Origin: a cyanobacterium PCC 7702
Lineage (GTDB): Bacteria > Cyanobacteriota > Cyanobacteriia > Cyanobacteriales > Nostocaceae
NCBI GenBank assembly: GCA_000332255.1
Contig: KB235926.1
Coordinates: forward strand, 3,607,115-3,656,813
DNA length: 49,699 nucleotides
Reading direction: 5' to 3'
Shown here: piece by piece, positions 17,276 through 26,779 of the stretch
Position numbering within the stretch: the stretch's first letter is position 1
Layout of the letters: every line of letters begins with the position of its first letter
The notes under the pieces: model-generated
Seen by the model: the letters and a program-made list of their open reading frames with translations, nothing else
Told to the model about the DNA's origin: nothing
Database searches by the model: none
Position numbers and translations under genes: made by a program

Positions 17276-18820
17276 ATGGCGCGTCTAGCACTGCTGAGTG
17301 TATATAATAAAACAGCAATAACTGACCTGGCCCGAAGGTTGGTAGAAGAATTTGACTTTGAAATCATAAGCAGTGGAGGTACTGCCCAAATCCTTGCAGC
17401 AGCGGGATTACCAGTAATTAAAGTAGCGGACTATACAGGTTTTCCGGAAATCTTAGGCGGACGAGTCAAAACACTGCATCCTCGCATTCACGGTGGTATT
17501 TTAGCGCGACGGGATTTACCGCAAGATATAAAAGATTTGGAAAATAACCAAATTCGTCCAATTGATTTAGTGGTGGTGAATCTATACCCTTTTGAACAGA
17601 CTGTTGCTAAAGAGGGCGTAAATTTAACTGAGGCAATTGAACAAATTGATATTGGCGGTCCTGCCATGCTCAGAGCAGCATCGAAAAATTTTGCTCATGT
17701 AACAGTGTTGTGCGATCCCGTTCAATATGAGGAATATTTAGAGGAATTGCGCCAAAATGGGGGCGAAACTTCCTTTGCGTTTCGACAAAAGTGTGCATGG
17801 CAAGGATTTTTGCATACTTCTAGTTACGACCGAGCGATCGCGTCTTATTTGAGCAAGCAATTTACTTTAGAATCTGCACTACCGCCACAGTACATTCTTT
17901 GCGGACAACAGCTGCAATCTCTGCGTTATGGTGAGAACCCCCATCAAAGTGCAGCTTGGTATCAAAGTGGAACAACTGCAAGCGGGTGGTCAGCTGCTAC
18001 CAAACTCCAAGGCAAAGAACTCAGCTACAATAACTTAGTCGATTTAGAAGCAGCTCGTCTAATTGTGGCAGAATTTTCTGATACTCCCGCAGCTACAATT
18101 ATCAAACACACTAATCCCTGCGGTACAGCGTTGGGAAACACGATTCTAGAAGCTTACCAAAAAGCGTTGAATGCCGATCCCGTTTCTGCTTTCGGTGGTA
18201 TTGTTGCACTCAATCGTTCCATCGATGCAGCAACTGCAACTGAGTTAACCAAAACATTTTTAGAATGCGTAGTTGCTCCAGGATGTGAAGAGGATGCCAA
18301 AGAAATTCTAGCGGCTAAGTCAAAAGTGCGGGTATTAATCTTGCCAGATTTGAGTAGCGGTTCTAAAGAAACCGTAAAGGTAATAGCAGGCGGTTTTCTC
18401 GTTCAAGCTTCAGACGACATCGTTACCGATACTAGTAAATGGAAAGTTGTTACCGAACGTCAACCCACACCCGTGGAATTAGAAGAATTGATATTTGCGT
18501 GGAAAGTTTGTAAGCATGTCAAATCAAATGCCATTGTTGTCAGTAGCGATCGCACCACCCTGGGTATTGGTGCGGGACAAATGAATCGTGTTGGTTCGGT
18601 GAAAATTGCTCTCGAACAAGCTCAAGAAAAAGCCAAAGGTGCTTTCCTTGCTAGTGATGGATTTTTCCCCTTTGATGATTCAGTGAGAACCGCTGCTGCT
18701 GCTGGAATTACTGCTATTGTCCAACCTGGTGGAAGCTTGCGAGATCGAGACTCGATTCAAGCTGCAAACGAACTGGGTTTAACTATGGTCTTCACGGGTG
18801 TACGTCACTTTTTGCATTAA
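17276..18820 (+). CDS. purH: Bifunctional AICAR transformylase/IMP cyclohydrolase
   Basis: PurH performs the last two steps of IMP synthesis: formylation of AICAR with 10-formyl-THF, then ring closure. The 514-residue length is standard. The N-terminal MGS-like IMP cyclohydrolase domain begins ALLSVYNKTAITDLAR, continues to EIISSGGTAQIL and contains GGRVKTLHPRIHGGIL. The C-terminal transformylase half contains LRYGENPHQSAAWY, KHTNPCGTALG (the catalytic Lys-His pair near residue 278) and AFGGIVALNR. It ends with the conserved PGGSLRD and TGVRHFLH. The ATG at 17276 follows a GGGGA stretch. The gene stands apart from other pur genes, which is usual in cyanobacteria. Confidence 0.98.
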   Translation: MARLALLSVYNKTAITDLARRLVEEFDFEIISSGGTAQILAAAGLPVIKVADYTGFPEILGGRVKTLHPRIHGGILARRDLPQDIKDLENNQIRPIDLVVVNLYPFEQTVAKEGVNLTEAIEQIDIGGPAMLRAASKNFAHVTVLCDPVQYEEYLEELRQNGGETSFAFRQKCAWQGFLHTSSYDRAIASYLSKQFTLESALPPQYILCGQQLQSLRYGENPHQSAAWYQSGTTASGWSAATKLQGKELSYNNLVDLEAARLIVAEFSDTPAATIIKHTNPCGTALGNTILEAYQKALNADPVSAFGGIVALNRSIDAATATELTKTFLECVVAPGCEEDAKEILAAKSKVRVLILPDLSSGSKETVKVIAGGFLVQASDDIVTDTSKWKVVTERQPTPVELEELIFAWKVCKHVKSNAIVVSSDRTTLGIGAGQMNRVGSVKIALEQAQEKAKGAFLASDGFFPFDDSVRTAAAAGITAIVQPGGSLRDRDSIQAANELGLTMVFTGVRHFLH

Positions 18821-18903
18821 TCTATCTCAAGTCAGATGTTACACCTGCTAAACTGGCACTAGCGTTTTTATTGCATCAAAATAATAAATGCTATTTTTAA
18901 GTA

Positions 18904-18976
18904 GGGTGTGAGGAGTAACTTAGAAATAAAAAGCGCTGGAAGTGGAAACAGGGTAACACTTTCAAGCGCTTTTTTA
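18904..18976 (+). ncRNA. Yfr2-like (Cyano-1 motif) small RNA, copy 1
   Basis: The sequence opens GTGTGAGGAGT (18906-18916). It then forms a long hairpin: AAAAAGCGCT opens it, the family's GGAAACA loop element lies at 18944-18950, and AGCGCTTTTTT closes it as an intrinsic terminator (T-run 18970-18975). This matches the Yfr2/Cyano-1 family of abundant cyanobacterial sRNAs, in which GGAAACA in the loop is the most conserved element (established knowledge). A weak promoter, TTGCAT at 18871 and TATTTT at 18892, lies upstream. The 5' end is estimated. Confidence 0.78.
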
Positions 18977-19027
18977 ACTTGGAAATTGTCATTCATAAAT
19001 ATTGACCAAATCTTCATAATTAAATAC

Positions 19028-19056
19028 TTGTCATCAGTTGCAAGCAGTGATAATCT
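19028..19056 (+). promoter_or_regulatory. Sigma-70-type promoter of Yfr2-like copy 2
   Basis: TTGTCA at 19028-19033 and TAATCT at 19051-19056 are separated by 17 bases, the optimal spacing. Transcription would begin about 19063, exactly where the conserved GTGTGAGGAG of the second RNA starts. This is a sequence-based prediction. Confidence 0.65.
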
Positions 19057-19062
19057 TTAGGT

Positions 19063-19134
19063 GTGTGTGAGGAGCAAGTGTAAATCAAGAAGCGCTGAGG
19101 GTGGAAACACGGCAACACTCCTAAGCGCTTTTTG
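19063..19134 (+). ncRNA. Yfr2-like (Cyano-1 motif) small RNA, copy 2
   Basis: A second copy about 160 bases downstream of the first, with the same plan. GTGTGAGGAGC is at 19065-19075. A hairpin follows, opened by AGAAGCGCT and closed by AAGCGCTTTTT, with GGAAACA at 19103-19109. It ends in a T-run at 19129-19133. Stem positions differ between the copies but pairing is kept, which supports an RNA function. It has a well-spaced promoter of its own. Confidence 0.8.
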
Positions 19135-19969
19135 CTTTCTAAGCGAAACAGCAGACCACCACAAAACTGGCTGCTGCTGTCAAATAGTTTAGGCAACATT
19201 TATCCTAAATTAAAAAATTCCCATTAAAAAGATAAAGGTAAGACCGCACAAAGTAAGCAGAGAGAAAATAATAATGTTGCCCACACTGTGGTCTTCAGTA
19301 GTTGTATGCTGAGTATGTTCAGTCATTCTCAATTCACCCGACCTTTTATTATTGAGGTTATGCTGCAATTATAAATACTTGCATCCGACCGGAATGTTGT
19401 ATCATAGAAAACTTGACCTAAATTCACTTATTTTTAACCTTGTCGCCACAATCGTATAAGATAAATGAATTTTTATTGCAACATGTTCGCATTTGTTTGA
19501 AAAAAATCTGACATATTGGTAAAAATTAAATCTTCTTGCCATTGCTCCACCATCAAACTCGGACTTTGGGAGCACAGCCGTAAATAGATTTAAATTTCTG
19601 CTGCTGACGTATTTATATCTTTTGACAGATGCAATCTTTCTCAAGAAAACAACTACCCTCTTGATAAGAAGAAATTTAAAAATCACAAAATTCTAACTAG
19701 AGAAAATGTAAGACTAGCGTCATGATATATCCAGGCGATCGCTCCCTGGCAAATATGTTAGATAAACTCATGTGAAAATACTCACAAAAGTCAGGAAAAA
19801 CTAAAATTAATTTGCCATTCAGGACGATTAAAGTGTCCAATTAAATAATGGAAAAACACGCAAAAAATTCTTTAGTTTCCAAAAAGTAAAAACCAGATAT
19901 GTCAGACCAGAAAAATATTTGCCCCCAACACATTATTAACTGTATATTTTGACCTCGGGAGCACCTGAA
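19135..19969. other. Long intergenic region between the ncRNAs and the histidine kinase
   Basis: About 830 bases. It holds one small membrane-protein gene (19210-19326, minus). A 94-codon minus-strand frame at 19402-19686 lacks coding character. The remainder, 19690-19960, is AT-rich, and I see no hairpin or RNA gene in it. Confidence 0.5.
19210..19326 (-). CDS. 38-residue single-pass membrane protein
   Basis: ATG at 19324-19326 opens a 38-codon frame ending in TAA at 19210. The hydrophilic start MTEHTQHTTTEDHSVGN is followed by one membrane segment, IIIFSLLTLCGLTFIFLMGIF, at the very C-terminus. This layout resembles the tiny membrane subunits and regulators of thylakoid complexes. It matches none that I can name (not PsaM, PetG, PetN or PsbX). 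A sequence of GGTCGGGTGAATTGAG precedes the ATG. The polarity and clean hydrophobicity argue that it is real. Function unknown. Confidence 0.6.
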   Translation of the reverse strand: MTEHTQHTTTEDHSVGNIIIFSLLTLCGLTFIFLMGIF

Positions 19970-22900
19970 ATGATCCAGAAGCAAACGAATGGGCTAGAAA
20001 GCATATTTGCTGGTGGTGGACAGATGGGTATTCTCATGCGTTGCTTTGACTGGGAAAGCACCCCCCTTGGTCCCGGACAAAAATGGCCACAAAGCCTGCA
20101 TACAGCCGTTAGCATTTTACTTAACTTCCACTATCCTGCAGCTATTTATTGGAGTTGCAAATTTATATGTTTATACAATGATGCCTATATCCCTTTTGTG
20201 GGAGACAAGCATCCCCAGACCCTGGGACAAACAATCACTCGCACACAGCCGCAATTATGGTCTCAGATCGGACCGGTGCTGCAAAAAGTCATGGAGACAA
20301 AACAAGGTGTTTGGTGCGAAAACATCCCACTATCGGTTGTTAATTCCAGTAGCGATCGCTTTTCAATAGATGCAGACTTTTCCTGCGCTCCCATTATGGA
20401 TGAAAACGGTCAAGTGGGAGGTATTTTTGTTTGCTGCAGCCAAAAAATCCGAACTGTAAAAAACTGTCCTCCTCGCGGCGCGATCGCCCGACGTCGCTTG
20501 AAAACCATCCAAAAATTGGCTGCAAAGGGTACTCAAGCCAAAACCCTCAGCGATACCTGTCGTTTGCTCATGGAAAGCTTAGCTAGTAATTTTGTGGATA
20601 TACCCTTTGCTTTGCTGTATTTAATAGAACAAAATCAAAAAGCACGTTTAGTGGAAAAAACAAGCTGTCAATTAGAACCAACCGCGGATATAGAAGTAAT
20701 AGATGTAACAAAAGAAGATAAGATTTGGTATTTTGACAAAGTTTTGCAAACAGGACAACCCCTGACAAAAGATTACCTACCCGAGTGTTTGTATACCCAC
20801 CCTTTACTCCCAGAAGAAAGTCGCTACGCAAACATAACCAAAGCAAAAAAAGTAGAAAAAGCTGTGGTGTTACCCATAACACAGCCAGCTGTTCGCCAAC
20901 CTCAGGGATTTTTAGTCGTAGGAGCGAGTAGAAAACAAGCTGCAGACAAAGCAACCCAAGCATTTTTAACATCCGTAGCCGCGGAAATCAGCAACGCGAT
21001 CGCCAACGCCCATCTTTGGGAAAAAGCAGCACAACTTCGCCAACCAGCCACGGCATGCCAGCCGCAGTTGCAAGTATTAGGGGCAACGATAGGTGACAAA
21101 ATTGACTCAATCCTCAATAGCATTACAGATGCATTTGTGGCATTGGACAAAGACTGGCAAATCGTATATATCAACCAAAAAGCTGCTGCCAAAAACGGAC
21201 AAACACCCGAGGAAATTATTGGCAAAAATCACTGGCAGCACTGGCATTGGCTAGCTGGAACGCAGGTAGAACAAGAATACCGCCGTGCTGTTGCCGAACA
21301 AGTACCAGTCCATTTTGAAACTCCTTGCCAACCTTTCAATACTTGGCTAGAAATTCGCGCTTATCCATGCAAAGGCGGGCTGAATGTTTTTTTGTGCGAC
21401 ATTACGGAACGCAAGCAAATGGAAAAACTCTTAAAAGAAAGCGAACAGCGGTGGCGCTTGGCTGTGGAAGAAACTGGCTTGGGAGTTTGGGATTTTGATA
21501 TTGCCTCTGGGGAAATTATATGCTCCCACGGCAGCCAAAACATGCTCGGGTTAACTGCTGCTGCCGATGTCAAGATAACTTATGAAACTTTCCTCAATGC
21601 CGTGCATCCAAACGATCGCGATCGCATCGCTCAAGCACTACAGCAGGCGATCGCCCACAGTACATCTTCAACAAACACTCAGGAAAATAACTATAACGTA
21701 GAGTTTCGAACTATTTGGGCAGACGGGACAGTTCATTGGCTGGCATCCAAAGGGCGTGTCTACTGCGATGAATATGGCAAACCGACGCGCATGACAGGGG
21801 TGACTTTAGATATTACTGCTCCCAAGCAAGCAGAACAGGCCCTGCGCCAAAGTAAAGCTCATTTAGCAATGGCTGAAAAAGTCGCCCAAGTCGGAAGTTG
21901 GGAATTCGATCTCAAAAGCCAAAAAATTACTTGGTCGGAAACTACATTTCACCACTGGGGACTCGATCCCGCTCAAGGCGAACCAAGCTATGACGAATTG
22001 CTAAAAAGAGTTTATCCAGAGGATCGAGAAATTTTGCAACAAGCAGTAGAGCGAGCGATCGCCCAAGGAATTCCCTATGCTTTTGATATGCGAATAGTGC
22101 GCCCGGATGGTTCCATTCGCTATCTTGATTTTCGCGGCGAACCCGTGTTTGACGAGCACGGACAAGTAGTAGTGAAATTAATTGGAATATCATTTGATGT
22201 TACCGAACGCAAACAAACAGAAGAAGCATTACGCCTTTGGGAAGCCCGATTTCGACTAGCTGTGGAAAATCTCCCCGAAGCGTTCATGCTTTATGATGCT
22301 CAACGTCGTTTTCAATTTGTCAACGCTAAAGTACTGCAACTTAGCAGCAAAACTCTAGAAGAATTTATCGGGCGTCGAGATGAAGATGTTTTTCCTGCGG
22401 AAGTTACTAGTGCTTATTTACCCTTGCTGCTAAAAGCTGTCGAAACCGGTAAATTGCAAACAGGAGAATGCACCATACCCTTGTTTAAATGTCAAAAATC
22501 TGAGGCGATCGTTTTTAACGTCAAATATGTACCCCTACTCGACAAGCAAGGAAAGATTCAGCAAATTCTCGCCCTTACTCACGACATCACCAACAGCAAA
22601 CGCGCAGAAGAAGCCCTTCGCCAACGAGAACAACAATTCCGAGCTTTGGTGGAAAATTCCCCCGATTTAATTTCCCGCTTCGATCGCAACTTCCGCCTTC
22701 AATATATCAATCCTCGGGTCGAGTTAGAGATGGGTATTCCTGTAAAGGAGTGGCTCGGAAAAACATTACTGGAACTCGGTTATCCGGAAGCGCTCGTCAA
22801 CCCTTGGCATCAAGCCCTGCAAAAAGTTTTTGACACCAAACAGGAACTTGTTTATGATTCCGAGTTTCCCACCGCTACAGGAATAAAATATTGGTCATCT

Positions 22901-23764
22901 CGTCTTGTACCTGAATTGGCAGAAGATGGCTCCGTTGAAACCGTTTTGTCTGTATGTCGAGATATTACCAGTTGCAGACAAGCAGAATTAGAACTGCAGC
23001 AAGCAAAAGAAGCAGCACAAACAGCCAGCCGTATTAAGGATGAATTTTTGGCGATCCTCTCCCACGAACTCCGCTCTCCCCTTACTCCCATACTGGCCTG
23101 GGCACAAATTTTGCGGTTAAAGAAATTTGATGCTGCAACAACCGAATACGCCTTAGAAACAATCGAGCGCAACGCTAAACTACAAACTCAATTAATCGAA
23201 GATTTACTGGATGTATCTTGCATTATCCAGGGCAAAATGAGTTTGAACATAAAATCGGTGAATTTAGTTTTTGTTGTTCAAGCCGCCCTGGAAACAATTC
23301 GTTCCGCAGCACAAGCAAAAGCGATCGAAATTCAAACTTTTTTAGACTATACTCCCTACAAAATCAAAGGAGATCCCAGTCGCCTGCAACAGATAGTTTG
23401 GAATTTGCTCTCCAATGCAGTCAAGTTCACCCCGGAAGGAGGAAAAATCACCCTCAAGCTAGAATATTTTGACCGTTATGCCCAAATTCAAGTTAGCGAT
23501 ACAGGTAAAGGAATCAGTCCTGAGTTTCTCCCCTATGTTTTCAAACGCTTCTCTCAAGAAAGCAGATCTACAAACAGAAAATTTGGCGGTCTGGGATTGG
23601 GATTGTCGATTGTTCATTATTTGACAAAGCTACACGGCGGTTCGGTGAAAGCAGAAAGTCCGGGAGAAAATCTCGGAGCAACATTTAAAGTTTGCTTACC
23701 CCTGGTTTCCATAGAGTGGGAGGAAACTGACAAACAAGAACAACCCCAAACGCAGGTGACTTGA
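19970..23764 (+). CDS. Multi-PAS/GAF sensor histidine kinase, possibly a split hybrid kinase
   Basis: A 1264-residue soluble kinase. An N-terminal PAS-like region is followed by a GAF-like domain (about residues 165-350). At least four PAS/PAC repeats come next (for example WQIVYINQKAAAKNGQTPEE and WRLAVEETGLGVWDFDI), most ending in an ITERKQ-like signature. The HisKA box DEFLAILSHELRSPLTPIL carries phospho-acceptor His1032. The ATPase domain has IVWNLLSNAVKFTPEGG, VSDTGKGISPEF and GGLGLGLSIVHYL. ATG 19970 has GGGAG about 11 bases upstream, so the TTG at 19949 is not needed. The stop TGA at 23762 is followed in the same frame by a receiver domain, which suggests that this was one hybrid protein. 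The signal sensed is unknown. Confidence 0.92.
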   Translation: MIQKQTNGLESIFAGGGQMGILMRCFDWESTPLGPGQKWPQSLHTAVSILLNFHYPAAIYWSCKFICLYNDAYIPFVGDKHPQTLGQTITRTQPQLWSQIGPVLQKVMETKQGVWCENIPLSVVNSSSDRFSIDADFSCAPIMDENGQVGGIFVCCSQKIRTVKNCPPRGAIARRRLKTIQKLAAKGTQAKTLSDTCRLLMESLASNFVDIPFALLYLIEQNQKARLVEKTSCQLEPTADIEVIDVTKEDKIWYFDKVLQTGQPLTKDYLPECLYTHPLLPEESRYANITKAKKVEKAVVLPITQPAVRQPQGFLVVGASRKQAADKATQAFLTSVAAEISNAIANAHLWEKAAQLRQPATACQPQLQVLGATIGDKIDSILNSITDAFVALDKDWQIVYINQKAAAKNGQTPEEIIGKNHWQHWHWLAGTQVEQEYRRAVAEQVPVHFETPCQPFNTWLEIRAYPCKGGLNVFLCDITERKQMEKLLKESEQRWRLAVEETGLGVWDFDIASGEIICSHGSQNMLGLTAAADVKITYETFLNAVHPNDRDRIAQALQQAIAHSTSSTNTQENNYNVEFRTIWADGTVHWLASKGRVYCDEYGKPTRMTGVTLDITAPKQAEQALRQSKAHLAMAEKVAQVGSWEFDLKSQKITWSETTFHHWGLDPAQGEPSYDELLKRVYPEDREILQQAVERAIAQGIPYAFDMRIVRPDGSIRYLDFRGEPVFDEHGQVVVKLIGISFDVTERKQTEEALRLWEARFRLAVENLPEAFMLYDAQRRFQFVNAKVLQLSSKTLEEFIGRRDEDVFPAEVTSAYLPLLLKAVETGKLQTGECTIPLFKCQKSEAIVFNVKYVPLLDKQGKIQQILALTHDITNSKRAEEALRQREQQFRALVENSPDLISRFDRNFRLQYINPRVELEMGIPVKEWLGKTLLELGYPEALVNPWHQALQKVFDTKQELVYDSEFPTATGIKYWSSRLVPELAEDGSVETVLSVCRDITSCRQAELELQQAKEAAQTASRIKDEFLAILSHELRSPLTPILAWAQILRLKKFDAATTEYALETIERNAKLQTQLIEDLLDVSCIIQGKMSLNIKSVNLVFVVQAALETIRSAAQAKAIEIQTFLDYTPYKIKGDPSRLQQIVWNLLSNAVKFTPEGGKITLKLEYFDRYAQIQVSDTGKGISPEFLPYVFKRFSQESRSTNRKFGGLGLGLSIVHYLTKLHGGSVKAESPGENLGATFKVCLPLVSIEWEETDKQEQPQTQVT

Positions 23765-23770
23765 AACGGA

Positions 23771-24142
23771 TTGCGAGTTTTGGTTGTAGATGACGAAGCA
23801 GACATCCGCGAACTAATAGCCACAATGCTGGAAAGTTTAGGAGCGATCGTTGTTACCGCCGCATCCGCCACTGCAGCAATTGCAGCTTTGCAAGAACAAC
23901 TTCCAGATATTGTTATTGCTGATATTGGCATGCCAAATGTAGATGGATACGCGTTGATGCGTTACTATCGGGCCTTACCACCAGAACAAGGAGGAAAGTT
24001 ACCAGCAATTGCTTTAACTGCTTATGCTCGAGAGCACGACCAACAGCAGGCGATCGCCGCTGGATTTGAGATGCACCTTTCCAAACCCGTGGAACCAGAA
24101 ATATTAATTAAAGCAATTGCCAGTTTAGTTAAGCAACGTTAA
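23771..24142 (+). CDS. Receiver-domain protein, in frame with the preceding kinase
   Basis: A 123-residue single REC domain from a TTG at 23771. The acidic pocket is LVVDDEAD, the phospho-acceptor is Asp51 (VIADIGMPNVDGY) and the conserved Lys is in LSKPVEPE near residue 108. It starts seven bases after the kinase stop and in the same frame. Without the TGA the protein would read QVT-x-NGLRVLVVDDEAD. NGLRVLVVDDE is the usual junction sequence of hybrid kinases carrying a C-terminal receiver (family knowledge). It could be translated separately by reinitiation at the TTG, or be the detached end of a broken hybrid kinase. There is no Shine-Dalgarno of its own. Confidence 0.8.
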   Translation: MRVLVVDDEADIRELIATMLESLGAIVVTAASATAAIAALQEQLPDIVIADIGMPNVDGYALMRYYRALPPEQGGKLPAIALTAYAREHDQQQAIAAGFEMHLSKPVEPEILIKAIASLVKQR

Positions 24143-24321
24143 ATCTTCCCCTCAAAAACCACTTCCAGGGGTATCTGTGGCGAACTTTTGTCTACCACAC
24201 TAATTATTAGAAATTAAGCTTTCCCTAACAATATAATGAAATTGAAAGCAATTTGGAAACTGAAAATGGATTCCCAAACATTTTCCTTTTCAGTTGCAGG
24301 ATTATTTTTTAATAATTTTCC

Positions 24322-26766
24322 ATGTCTAAATTAATTCAAGCAGTTATCAATAGCGAAGAGAAAAATGATTTGCGTTCTTTCTTGAGCGAGGTACGCCAAC
24401 AAGAAAAAATCTACTTGCTACGGAATGAGATTCTTAATATATATAAAGAATATTGCTCGCATTATCAAAAATCAAAGGAATTTTTTACTTCATCGCACTT
24501 AGGAAAATTAGTTTACTACACCCAAGAAATTATTCAAGATGTCTCTAGCTTCTGTTTTGTTGTCCGTCCCCAAATTGCTAGCCAAGAAGTTTATCGACTC
24601 ACAGCAGATCTGAATGTAGAAGCAATGACCGTGCAGGAACTTTTGGACTTGCGCGATCGCTTGGTAAATAAATTTCATCCCCAACAAGGCGGTCTGTTAG
24701 AATTGGATTTCGGTCCTTTTTACGACTACTCTCCCTTGATTCGCAATCCCAAACATATTGGTAAAGGAGTACAGTTTCTCAATCGCTATCTTTCTAGCAA
24801 ATTCTCGCAAGCTCCCAAACAATGGCTGCAAAGCTTGTTTTTGTTTTTGAAGTTGCATCAATACAACGGTGTTCAGCTGTTAATAAACGATCGCATTCAA
24901 TCTCCACAGCAACTTCTAGCGCAAATCAAACGCGCGATCGCCTTTGTTAGCGATCGTCCTAATGACGAACCCTACGAAGTCTTTCGCTTGCAATTACAAA
25001 CCATGGGATTCGAACCAGGTTGGGGTAATACTGCTATCCGCATTCAAAAAACCCTAGAATTACTCGAGCAATTGCTCGACCCTAGTGCACGTCAAACGCG
25101 CCAATTAGCCCTTCACCAAACTTTGGAAGCGTTCATTTCTCGCCTTCCCATGATTTTTAGAATCGTCTTGGTCTCTCCCCACGGTTGGTTTGGACAAAAA
25201 GAAGTATTGGGACGTCCCGATACAGGCGGTCAAGTTGTATACCTGCTTGACCAAGCACAAAGTTTAGAAAAGCAAATGCAACAAGATACCAAACTAGCTG
25301 GTTTAGAAGCTTTAAATGTACAACCAAAGGTAATCCTTCTCACCCGCTTGATCCCCAATAGTGAGGGTACTCTTTGCAACCAACGTTTGGAAAAAATCTA
25401 TGGTACAGAAAATGCTTGGATTTTGCGCGTACCATTTCGAGAGTTTAATCCAAACGTCACTCAAAATTGGATTTCGCGATTTGAGATTTGGCCGTATCTG
25501 GAAACCTACGCCATCGATACTGAAAAAGAATTACTCGCAGAATTTCATGGCAAACCTGACTTGATTGTAGGTAACTATTCTGATGGCAATTTAGTAGCAT
25601 TTTTGTTATCTCGTCGCTTGGGTGTTAGCCAGTGCAGCATTGCTCATGCGTTCGAAAAAACTAAATATTTGTTTAGCAATCTCTACTGGCAGGATTTAGA
25701 AGATAAGTATCATTTTTCATTGCAATTTACTGCTGATTTATTAACAATGAATGCTGCAAATTTTATTATTAGCAGCACTTACCAAGAAATTGTAGGAACA
25801 CCAGATAGCATCGGACAGTACGAATCCTACAAATGTTTTACGATGCCGCAATTGTATCATGTGGTAAACGGGATTGAACTATTTAGTCCTAAATTCAATG
25901 TCCTACCGCCAGGAGTTAACGAAAGCTACTTCTTTCCCTATACCCGTACCCAAGACCGAGTTGCAAGCGATCGCCAACGTCTGGAAGAAATCCTGTTTAC
26001 CCTAGAAGATCCAACTTTGGTCTTTGGTAAACTCGACGATCCCCACAAACGCCCTCTTTTCTCCATGGCCCGTCTCGACCGGATCAAAAATCTCACCGGC
26101 TTGGCTGAATGTTTCGGTCAAAATCAACAATTGCAACAACAATGTAACTTGATTTTAGTAACAGGAAAATTGCACGCTGAAGAATCCAAGGACAACGAAG
26201 AACGCGAAGAAATTATCAAACTTTATCAAATTATTGAAAAGTACAATCTTCAAGGTAAAATTCGCTGGCTGGGTGTACATTTTTCCAAAACAGATTCAGG
26301 AGAAATATACCGCGTCATTGCCGAACGCCAAGGTATATTTGTACAACCGGCTTTATTTGAAGCGTTTGGTTTGACCATTTTAGAAGCAATGATTTCAGGA
26401 TTACCTACTTTTGCTACCCAATTTGGTGGCCCTCTAGAAATTATTCAAGACCAAGTTAATGGCTTTTATATCGATCCCACCAATTTAGAAGAAACAGCCA
26501 CTAAAATTCTAGATTTCCTCCACAGATGCCAGCAACAGCCAGAATATTGGCATGAAATTTCTCGCCAAGCTATTGACCGAGTTTACAGCACCTACACTTG
26601 GACAATTCATAGTCAAAAGCTGCTATCGCTAGCACGCATATACGGCTTTTGGAACTTTATTTCCAAACCAAACCGAGAGGATTTATTGCGTTACGTAGAA
26701 GCTTTGTTTTATTTAATTTATCAACCTAGAGCACAACAATTACTACAACAGCATCAGTATCGATAG
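24322..26766 (+). CDS. susA: Sucrose synthase
   Basis: An 814-residue GT-B glycosyltransferase (GT4). It reversibly converts sucrose and NDP to fructose and NDP-glucose. In cyanobacteria it mainly cleaves sucrose, linking it to glycogen and polysaccharide synthesis. The long N-terminal region (1-270) is typical of sucrose synthases. The GT-B core begins ILVSPHGWFGQKEVLG-like (IVLVSPHGWFGQKEVLGR) and continues with PDTGGQVVYLLDQ. C-terminal donor motifs include FSMARLDRIKNLTGLAE and QPALFEAFGLTILEAM, the E-x7-E motif that binds the nucleotide sugar. The ATG at 24322 is at the family-consistent N-terminus. It is convergent with the peptidoglycan-binding gene. SusA is characteristic of heterocyst-forming and some other cyanobacteria. 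Confidence 0.96.
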   Translation: MSKLIQAVINSEEKNDLRSFLSEVRQQEKIYLLRNEILNIYKEYCSHYQKSKEFFTSSHLGKLVYYTQEIIQDVSSFCFVVRPQIASQEVYRLTADLNVEAMTVQELLDLRDRLVNKFHPQQGGLLELDFGPFYDYSPLIRNPKHIGKGVQFLNRYLSSKFSQAPKQWLQSLFLFLKLHQYNGVQLLINDRIQSPQQLLAQIKRAIAFVSDRPNDEPYEVFRLQLQTMGFEPGWGNTAIRIQKTLELLEQLLDPSARQTRQLALHQTLEAFISRLPMIFRIVLVSPHGWFGQKEVLGRPDTGGQVVYLLDQAQSLEKQMQQDTKLAGLEALNVQPKVILLTRLIPNSEGTLCNQRLEKIYGTENAWILRVPFREFNPNVTQNWISRFEIWPYLETYAIDTEKELLAEFHGKPDLIVGNYSDGNLVAFLLSRRLGVSQCSIAHAFEKTKYLFSNLYWQDLEDKYHFSLQFTADLLTMNAANFIISSTYQEIVGTPDSIGQYESYKCFTMPQLYHVVNGIELFSPKFNVLPPGVNESYFFPYTRTQDRVASDRQRLEEILFTLEDPTLVFGKLDDPHKRPLFSMARLDRIKNLTGLAECFGQNQQLQQQCNLILVTGKLHAEESKDNEEREEIIKLYQIIEKYNLQGKIRWLGVHFSKTDSGEIYRVIAERQGIFVQPALFEAFGLTILEAMISGLPTFATQFGGPLEIIQDQVNGFYIDPTNLEETATKILDFLHRCQQQPEYWHEISRQAIDRVYSTYTWTIHSQKLLSLARIYGFWNFISKPNREDLLRYVEALFYLIYQPRAQQLLQQHQYR

Positions 26767-26779
26767 TTAAATTTGTTGA

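Noticed and set aside
19402-19686. 94-codon minus-strand frame
   Set aside because: Low-complexity, no homology character, no ribosome-binding site, and it lies in an AT-rich spacer.
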